NCBI GenBank assembly: GCA_030596245.1
Contig: JAUVKN010000231.1
Span: forward strand, 1-6,998
Direction: 5' to 3'
DNA length: 6,998 nucleotides
Source of the DNA: Bacteroidia bacterium
Lineage (GTDB): Bacteria; Bacteroidota; Bacteroidia; Bacteroidales; GCA-2748055
Part shown: positions 1 to 4,056 of the stretch, in pieces
Numbering within the stretch: the stretch's first letter is position 1
Layout: the number at the start of each line of letters is the position of its first letter
Made by a program: the position numbers and the translations under genes
Notes under the pieces: model-generated
What the model was told of the DNA's origin: nothing
Seen by the model: only the letters and a program-made list of their open reading frames with translations
Database searches by the model: none

Positions 1-3
1 GCC

Positions 4-510
4 ATGCCTGCCAGGATCAGCCTGATCAAAGGGGACATCACCCAACTTGAAGTGGATGCCATTGTCAATGCAGCCAACCGAACCCTGCTGGGCGGAGGTG
101 GTGTGGATGGTGCCATTCACCGGTCAGCCGGGCCTGCACTACTGGAGGCCTGCCGCAAATTGAACGGGTGTAACACAGGTGATGCAAAAATTACCGAAGG
201 ATTTCAATTGTCAGCCAGGTTTGTGATCCATACTGTGGGACCCGTCTGGGCCGGAGGGGTCAGGAACGAACCCGAACTGTTGCGGCAGTGTTATCTTCGC
301 AGCCTGCAACTGGCCACAGATCATCAACTAAAAACCATAGCCTTCCCCAACATCTCGACCGGTGTGTACGGATTCCCCAAAGCAAAGGCTGCAGAGATTG
401 CCATTGATGCAGTAAAATCTTTCCTGGAACAGCCGGGATCGCTGGAAGAGGTTCTATTTGTTGTATTTGATGATGAGAACGAAGCCCTTTACAATACACT
501 TCTCGAATAA
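4..510 (+). CDS. Macro-domain protein, probable O-acetyl-ADP-ribose deacetylase / ADP-ribosyl hydrolase (YmdB/MacroD type)
   Basis: This 168-residue protein is one macro domain from end to end, the usual length of stand-alone bacterial YmdB/MacroD proteins. Seen in the sequence: GDIT at 10-13, VDAIVNAAN at 17-25, the Gly-rich LLGGGGVDGAIHRSAG at 28-43, HTVGP at 76-80, and the phosphate-binding FPNISTGVYGFP at 114-125. By family knowledge, Asn25 and Asp35 correspond to residues needed for hydrolysis in MacroD-type enzymes. These cytoplasmic enzymes remove the acetyl group from O-acetyl-ADP-ribose and can strip mono-ADP-ribose from acidic side chains. The ATG at 4 fits the family start (a few residues before the first beta strand), but the reading frame is still open at base 1, so an upstream start or fusion cannot be excluded. 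No ADP-ribosyltransferase or toxin partner is visible downstream. The class is secure; the physiological substrate is not known from sequence. Confidence 0.93.
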   Translation: MPARISLIKGDITQLEVDAIVNAANRTLLGGGGVDGAIHRSAGPALLEACRKLNGCNTGDAKITEGFQLSARFVIHTVGPVWAGGVRNEPELLRQCYLRSLQLATDHQLKTIAFPNISTGVYGFPKAKAAEIAIDAVKSFLEQPGSLEEVLFVVFDDENEALYNTLLE

Positions 511-542
511 CCTAAGCCTTATTTTAACTTTTGAGACAGACT

Positions 543-563
543 CTTAAGGGACGTCTTAATTTT
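543..563 (+). repeat. Degenerate fragment of the 78-bp repeat, left edge of the array
   Basis: These 21 bases match the last 21 bases of repeat copy 3 (777-797) at 15 positions without gaps and directly abut copy 1 in the correct phase. The shared core AAG-GACGT includes the GACG seen only in copy 3; copies 1 and 2 have GAGG. I read this as a decayed end of a further upstream copy. The match is short, so chance similarity remains possible. Confidence 0.5.
544..563 (+). terminator. Weak stem-loop with T-run after the macro-domain gene (candidate terminator)
   Basis: TTAAG at 544-548 can pair with CTTAA at 555-559 around a six-base loop, followed by four T at 560-563. It lies 34 bases past the macro-domain stop. 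The stem has only five A/T-rich pairs, so this is a poor intrinsic terminator on its own. The stronger hairpins in the repeat array just downstream may matter more. Confidence 0.22.
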
Positions 564-599
564 ATGAAGATCGAAATAAAATTCTGAACGGAAGCCTAC

Positions 600-622
600 A
601 ATACGTTGCGCAGCAGCGTATT
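600..622. other. Hairpin of repeat copy 1
   Basis: Ten-pair stem: AATACG pairs with CGTATT, then a T-G wobble, T-A, G-C and C-G, around the loop GCA. Nearly symmetric, so it would form in RNA from either strand. No T-run follows on the plus strand, which argues against a textbook intrinsic terminator. Confidence 0.8.
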
Positions 623-677
623 TAAGCGAGGTTTGAATATTATGAAGATCGAAATAAAATTCTGAACGGAAGCCTAC

Positions 678-700
678 AATACGTTGCGCAGCAGCGTATT
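678..700. other. Hairpin of repeat copy 2
   Basis: Identical in sequence to the hairpin of copy 1, 78 bases further on. Confidence 0.8.
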
Positions 701-755
701 TAAGCGAGGTTTGAATATAATGAAGATCGAAATAATATTCAGAACGGAAGCCTAC

Positions 756-778
756 AATACGTTGTGCAGCAGCGTATT
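756..778. other. Hairpin of repeat copy 3, with a pairing-preserving change
   Basis: Same stem as the other two copies except C to T at position 765, which turns the closing C-G pair into a T-G (U-G in RNA) pair. The fold is therefore kept in plus-strand RNA despite the substitution; in the minus-strand transcript the same change gives an A-C mismatch next to the loop. Confidence 0.75.
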
Positions 779-844
779 TAAGCGACGTTTGAATATAATG
801 AAGATCGAAATATGAAGATCGAAAGTGACTTTTGACAGCCTCGC

Positions 845-1573
845 TTAGAACATATACCCGATCCCGATGCCATACCTGAAATTACTAAATCCAAATTTCA
901 CTTCGGCGGAACCAGATACAGGAATCGATATGGGATCCATTCCCAGGTATTCGAGCCTTTTATTGATCTCCTCCTCGAGCAGTGGAATAATATCTTCAGC
1001 AAAATCCGAATCCACCTCAAAGTTCAGCTTTTGAAAGGATTTTCTCGGTCCCATGAACATTAAATCGATTACAAATCTCTTTTTTATAACCAGCTGGTAT
1101 CCCAGCTGAAACCCGATCCCCATCTCCCGCATTGCCCCTGTTGCACCCACATCCATATACTTATCCCCATCCCAAAAGTGTACACTCAGATCGCCATACA
1201 ACCTGGTATATCTTGAATATACGCCCCCGTACAGACCTGACCTTTCGTCGGGACATTCGCATGGCTTAAAGTAATACCTTGCCTCCGGAGTGAAAGAGTA
1301 GCCCCTGAGTCCGCCGGCTTTACTGGCTACCACAAAACTTCCCAGACCCAGTATTTTGGGTATACCACCCCCCCACTTATATCCGCTTCCCATCTGAAAT
1401 GACCAGCGCTCATTGATCTGACGTTCATACTGGATAGAAATGTTGTGGAAGTACAGTGCAGCCATGTTTAATTTTATTGAATTCAGATACGTGCTATCCC
1501 CGGTAGACTGGGAATAAGCCGACACAGTACAGATGACTGATATGGAAATCGCGAATAGAGAGTTCTTCAACAT
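845..1573 (-). CDS. Secreted DUF3575-like outer-membrane beta-barrel protein, function unknown
   Basis: From the ATG at 1571-1573 this encodes 242 residues. Residues 1-22 form a Sec signal peptide: a Lys near the start, a hydrophobic stretch (SLFAISISVICTVSA), then SAYSQ at the probable cleavage region. The mature part alternates hydrophobic and polar residues and is rich in Gly and aromatics, as in outer-membrane barrels: LNMAALYFHNISIQYERQI at 35-53, GYSFTPEARYYFKP at 91-104, and a last strand YGIGIGYMF ending in Phe at the C terminus. This arrangement resembles the Bacteroidota DUF3575 family. A pair CEC at 105-107 and an acidic/charged insert at about 187-213 probably lie in loops. A GTG at 1592-1594 would add seven residues (MKINKRA) and also makes a plausible signal peptide; I prefer the ATG because GTG starts are uncommon. 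The partner or ligand is unknown. It is divergent from the DUF4251-like gene. Confidence 0.82.
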   Translation of the reverse strand: MLKNSLFAISISVICTVSAYSQSTGDSTYLNSIKLNMAALYFHNISIQYERQINERWSFQMGSGYKWGGGIPKILGLGSFVVASKAGGLRGYSFTPEARYYFKPCECPDERSGLYGGVYSRYTRLYGDLSVHFWDGDKYMDVGATGAMREMGIGFQLGYQLVIKKRFVIDLMFMGPRKSFQKLNFEVDSDFAEDIIPLLEEEINKRLEYLGMDPISIPVSGSAEVKFGFSNFRYGIGIGYMF

Positions 1574-1671
1574 GGCCCGTTTGTTTATTTTCACTAATTT
1601 TATTCTTCAGGTCAAACAATTAGTTCATCAACCTGTTTTATTAACGAAATATATTGATAAAAATAGAACCC

Positions 1672-2229
1672 ATGAAACGAATCATCATCTTTCTAATCGC
1701 GTTTATGCTGGCCACCCCGGCCTTTTCACAGGAACTCAGCAAAAAAGAACGGAGACAAATGGAGAAAGAACTGAAAAAGGAGCAGCAGGCTGAGGAAGCT
1801 GCCCAGAAAGCTGCATTGGTGAACCTGATGGTACACTATCAGCGTTTTATACTGGAGGCCGACAAATTAAGGGATAAGAGGGGCAATACTGTGAATGTCT
1901 CTGCCACACTCAATTTCATTGCAGCCGACTCTACCAGCGGCGTTATCCAGGTGGGTAGTAACTCCTACGTGGGTATGAATGGAGTAGGTGGCATCACTGT
2001 GGATGGACCTCTTTCCAACTATACCTATTCTGTGAGTGAGAAAAGCGGCTACTATAACGTGACCTATAACCTTAGAACAACCGTTGGTACCTATGATGTA
2101 AGATTGAGTATAGCCCCCGATGGAAGGGCCGATGCTACAGTCAGCTCCAGTTGGCCGGGCAAGCTCAATTATTCAGGATATATTGTACCCATTGCCACTT
2201 CAAGGGTATACCAGGGTACATCCTATTAG
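1672..2229 (+). CDS. Secreted DUF4251-like protein, function unknown
   Basis: This gene encodes 185 residues. Residues 1-19 are a clear signal peptide (MKRIIIFLIAFMLATPAFS, likely cut before Gln20), so the product is exported to the periplasm or surface. Residues 22-50 are a highly charged Lys/Glu/Gln helix that may form a short coiled coil. The remainder (about 57-185) is a beta-rich domain with YQRFILEADKLRDKRGNTV, LNFIAADSTSGVIQVGSN, a Gly-rich GMNGVGGITVDGPLSNY, and a C-terminal SGYIVPIATSRVYQGTSY. That order matches my knowledge of the Bacteroidota family DUF4251, which has no established biochemical role. A TTG at 1654 in the same frame would add six residues before the signal peptide; the ATG at 1672 is the better start because the positively charged n-region directly follows it. 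No Shine-Dalgarno sequence is seen. The 98-bp region shared with the divergent DUF3575-like gene could hold both promoters. Confidence 0.87.
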   Translation: MKRIIIFLIAFMLATPAFSQELSKKERRQMEKELKKEQQAEEAAQKAALVNLMVHYQRFILEADKLRDKRGNTVNVSATLNFIAADSTSGVIQVGSNSYVGMNGVGGITVDGPLSNYTYSVSEKSGYYNVTYNLRTTVGTYDVRLSIAPDGRADATVSSSWPGKLNYSGYIVPIATSRVYQGTSY

Positions 2230-2242
2230 CAGCCGGAATCAG

Positions 2243-3904
2243 TTACTCCTCCAGCTTATAGAGGAACCGTTTGATGCTTCGCTTGGGTGTCTTCTCAAAC
2301 TCAGAGTCGTGAATATGGATCTTTAACAGGGATTCGTATGCCGTCAACTGCTGGTTGATCGCTTTCCTGTTCTCCTCCATCCTGGCTTCCAGTTTTTCAG
2401 CCACTCCATCAGCTTTCACCTGGTCAGCATCAGGGTAAACCAATGCTTCCAGTTTATGATTGCTGTTCATCAGAACTACAGCTTCACTGATATAAGGCAT
2501 GTTCACCAGCCTCGCTTCAATCTCCTCAGGGTAGATATTCTGTCCCGATGGCCCAAGCAACATACTATTATTTCGTCCCTTAATATAAATAAACCCATCC
2601 TTGTCGGTCACACCCAGATCCCCGGTATGTAACCAGCCATCGGCATCGACAGTAGCCTTTGTGGCCTCCTCATTCTTGTAATAACCCTCCATAAGGTTCT
2701 CTCCCTTCACCAGGATCTCACCCGGTACATTGAAAGGATCGGCCGAGTCGATCTTGAGTTCCATCACATCCAGGATCTTTCCACTGGATGCTTTCCGGGT
2801 GGTAGCCCACCCGTCATAAGAGATCAGTGGCCCGCACTCGGTCATCCCATAACCAATGGTATAGGGGAACTTTATCTTTGTCATGAACGCTTCCACCTCA
2901 GCACTAAGAGCCGCACCACCCAGGATAGCTTCCCTGAAATTTCCCCCAAATGATTGAAACAACTTTTTTCTGATGGCTCCATAGATCACACCACTGATCC
3001 CCGGTATTTTTGTCAGCACCCTCATGGATCCTTTCTGAAGGGTGGGAAGTACCTTCTTTTTATACAGCTTTTCAAAAAAGAGAGGAACAAACATGATCAG
3101 ATGGGGTTTTACCTCATCAAAAGCTTTAAGGATCACCGGGGTGGCCGGCAGCTTGCCCAGGATGGTCACATGAACCCCTACCGCCATGGGAAACAGTAAA
3201 TCAAAAGCACAGCCATAACAGTGTGCCAGGGGAAGAATAGCCAGCATCCGCTCACCCGGATTCAGCTCCATATTTTGCATGGCGAAAATAATATTACCGG
3301 CCAGGCTATTGGCCGAAAGGACCACTCCTTTGCTGAATCCCGTGGTACCAGAGGTGTAATTGATTTCAACCACTTCACTGTTGTCGACCTTTGCATATTT
3401 GATGTGCTCCCGCGTAAACACACCCTCATATTTCTTGCGGAACTGCTCATCCAACTGTTCACAGGCCATCCTGAACTGTTCCGAAGGTTTGCCCGAGAGA
3501 ATATCGAAATCCTCCATGGAGAGGATAGCCTTCACTGCTTTCAAATCTTCCTCCGAGAGGGTTTCCATGATCTGCCTGTCAACGATCAGCATCACCGAAT
3601 CGGAATGGTTGATGATGGTTTGTGCATCATCCGGTTTGAAATCGGACAGAATGGGAACAACTACTGCTCCATAGGTAAATACACTCATAAAGGAGATGCA
3701 CCAGTTGGCAGAGTTCTTCCCGAACACTGCAATCTTATCTCCCTTCTTAATATCCATGGCTTCATACATCAGATGCAGGCGGGCCACCTGTTTGGCCACC
3801 TCACTATAGGTATAGGAAATACCTTTGTAGTCGGACAGGGCTGGCAATTCCCAATTCTGGTTAAAACTTTTTTCGTACAGCTGAATGAAATTTTGTTGGA
3901 TCAT
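2243..3904 (-). CDS. AMP-forming acyl-CoA synthetase (probable long-chain fatty acid--CoA ligase)
   Basis: This 553-residue member of the adenylate-forming (ANL) superfamily is full length. Motifs seen in order: the ATP phosphate loop YTSGTTGFSKG at 183-193, LPLAHCYG at 224-231, GYGMTECGP at 351-359, GWLHTGDLG at 423-431 (Asp429 should bind the ribose), the hinge region KGRNN at 442-446, and GQNIYPEEIE at 454-463 typical of long-chain acyl-CoA ligases. It would activate a fatty acid to acyl-AMP and then acyl-CoA in the cytoplasm, for membrane lipid synthesis, recycling or degradation. Oddity: the C-terminal motif reads KTPKRSIKRFL at 538-548, where most relatives have T-P-x-G-K-I; the catalytic Lys position appears to be Ser543. 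No beta-oxidation or acyl carrier genes are adjacent, so chain length and pathway are open. It is divergent from purL. Confidence 0.92.
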   Translation of the reverse strand: MIQQNFIQLYEKSFNQNWELPALSDYKGISYTYSEVAKQVARLHLMYEAMDIKKGDKIAVFGKNSANWCISFMSVFTYGAVVVPILSDFKPDDAQTIINHSDSVMLIVDRQIMETLSEEDLKAVKAILSMEDFDILSGKPSEQFRMACEQLDEQFRKKYEGVFTREHIKYAKVDNSEVVEINYTSGTTGFSKGVVLSANSLAGNIIFAMQNMELNPGERMLAILPLAHCYGCAFDLLFPMAVGVHVTILGKLPATPVILKAFDEVKPHLIMFVPLFFEKLYKKKVLPTLQKGSMRVLTKIPGISGVIYGAIRKKLFQSFGGNFREAILGGAALSAEVEAFMTKIKFPYTIGYGMTECGPLISYDGWATTRKASSGKILDVMELKIDSADPFNVPGEILVKGENLMEGYYKNEEATKATVDADGWLHTGDLGVTDKDGFIYIKGRNNSMLLGPSGQNIYPEEIEARLVNMPYISEAVVLMNSNHKLEALVYPDADQVKADGVAEKLEARMEENRKAINQQLTAYESLLKIHIHDSEFEKTPKRSIKRFLYKLEE

Positions 3905-4010
3905 GGTCAGGGTAGTTTATGTTCAGGTTAAATATATTCAATTCCCTGAGATGTTAAAAAACTATTGACGCAATCAACACCTGCTACAGGACATAATTAA
4001 ACAATAGCTC

Positions 4011-4018
4011 TATCTTTG
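4011..4018 (+). promoter_or_regulatory. Bacteroidota-type -7 promoter box upstream of purL
   Basis: TATCTTTG is an exact match to the Bacteroidota -7 consensus TAnnTTTG recognised by the primary sigma factor. It sits 38 bases before the purL ATG, giving a predicted leader of roughly 30 bases. No good -33 TTG box is present at the usual spacing; the nearest upstream TTG (3965-3967) is too far. The leader is too short for a purine riboswitch. Start-site position is inferred, not measured. Confidence 0.72.
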
Positions 4019-4046
4019 CAACGTCTTTCACAGGTATATACTAAAC

Positions 4047-4052
4047 AAGGAA
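4047..4052 (+). promoter_or_regulatory. Possible ribosome binding site of purL
   Basis: AAGGAA lies four bases before the ATG at 4057. The sequence resembles a Shine-Dalgarno core but the spacing is shorter than ideal. It supports 4057 as the start, together with the N-terminal peptide MIYFFQIQESKIIALE, which looks like the start of other PurL proteins. Confidence 0.4.
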
Positions 4053-4056
4053 TTTC

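Larger units (their letters stand above)
564..824. repeat. Tandem array of a 78-bp hairpin-bearing repeat (three full copies plus two partial)
   Basis: Full copies lie at 564-641, 642-719 and 720-797, each starting ATGAAGATCGAAAT. Two start-only fragments follow at 798-811 and 812-824. Copies 1 and 2 differ only at their last base; copy 3 differs from copy 2 at four positions. Every copy contains a 23-base imperfect palindrome (600-622, 678-700, 756-778) of the form AATACG...CGTATT, which folds into a ten-pair stem with one G-T pair and a three-base loop. The array almost fills the space between two convergent genes. The repeat has no long open frame. A role as a REP-like element, a two-way transcription end or an mRNA 3' stabiliser is inference; the repeat itself is directly visible. 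Confidence 0.95.

Noticed and set aside
720..815. Short open frame of 31 codons running through repeat copy 3, and the fact that the 78-base unit is a multiple of three, hinting at a repeated peptide.
   Set aside because: Copies 1 and 2 each carry an in-frame TGA after seven codons (MKIEIKF), so no protein spans the array. Copy 3 is open only because TGA became AGA. There is no start context or recognisable domain.
564..824. Repeat array as a CRISPR array or as integron attC sites.
   Set aside because: The units abut directly with no unique spacers, which excludes CRISPR. The expected attC core sites (GTTRRRY with its inverse) are absent and no integrase is present.
1646..1653. Minus-strand TATATTTC as a -7 box for the DUF3575-like gene.
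   Set aside because: Seven of eight positions match TAnnTTTG, but the final G is missing, no -33 TTG lies at the right distance, and the spacer is A/T rich, so chance matches are likely.
3221..3931. A 236-codon open frame on the plus strand opposite the acyl-CoA synthetase.
   Set aside because: The minus-strand frame carries all conserved ANL motifs at full length. The plus-strand translation has low-complexity His/Phe/Ile composition and no domain, so it is an antisense shadow.
3929..3936. Minus-strand TATATTTA as a -7 box for the acyl-CoA synthetase gene.
   Set aside because: It lacks the final G of TAnnTTTG and no clear -33 element is seen, although the distance to the start codon (24 bases) would be reasonable.
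4019..4056. Purine riboswitch or PurR-type operator in the purL leader.
   Set aside because: The predicted leader is about 30 bases, too short for a purine aptamer, and I see no palindromic operator in it.
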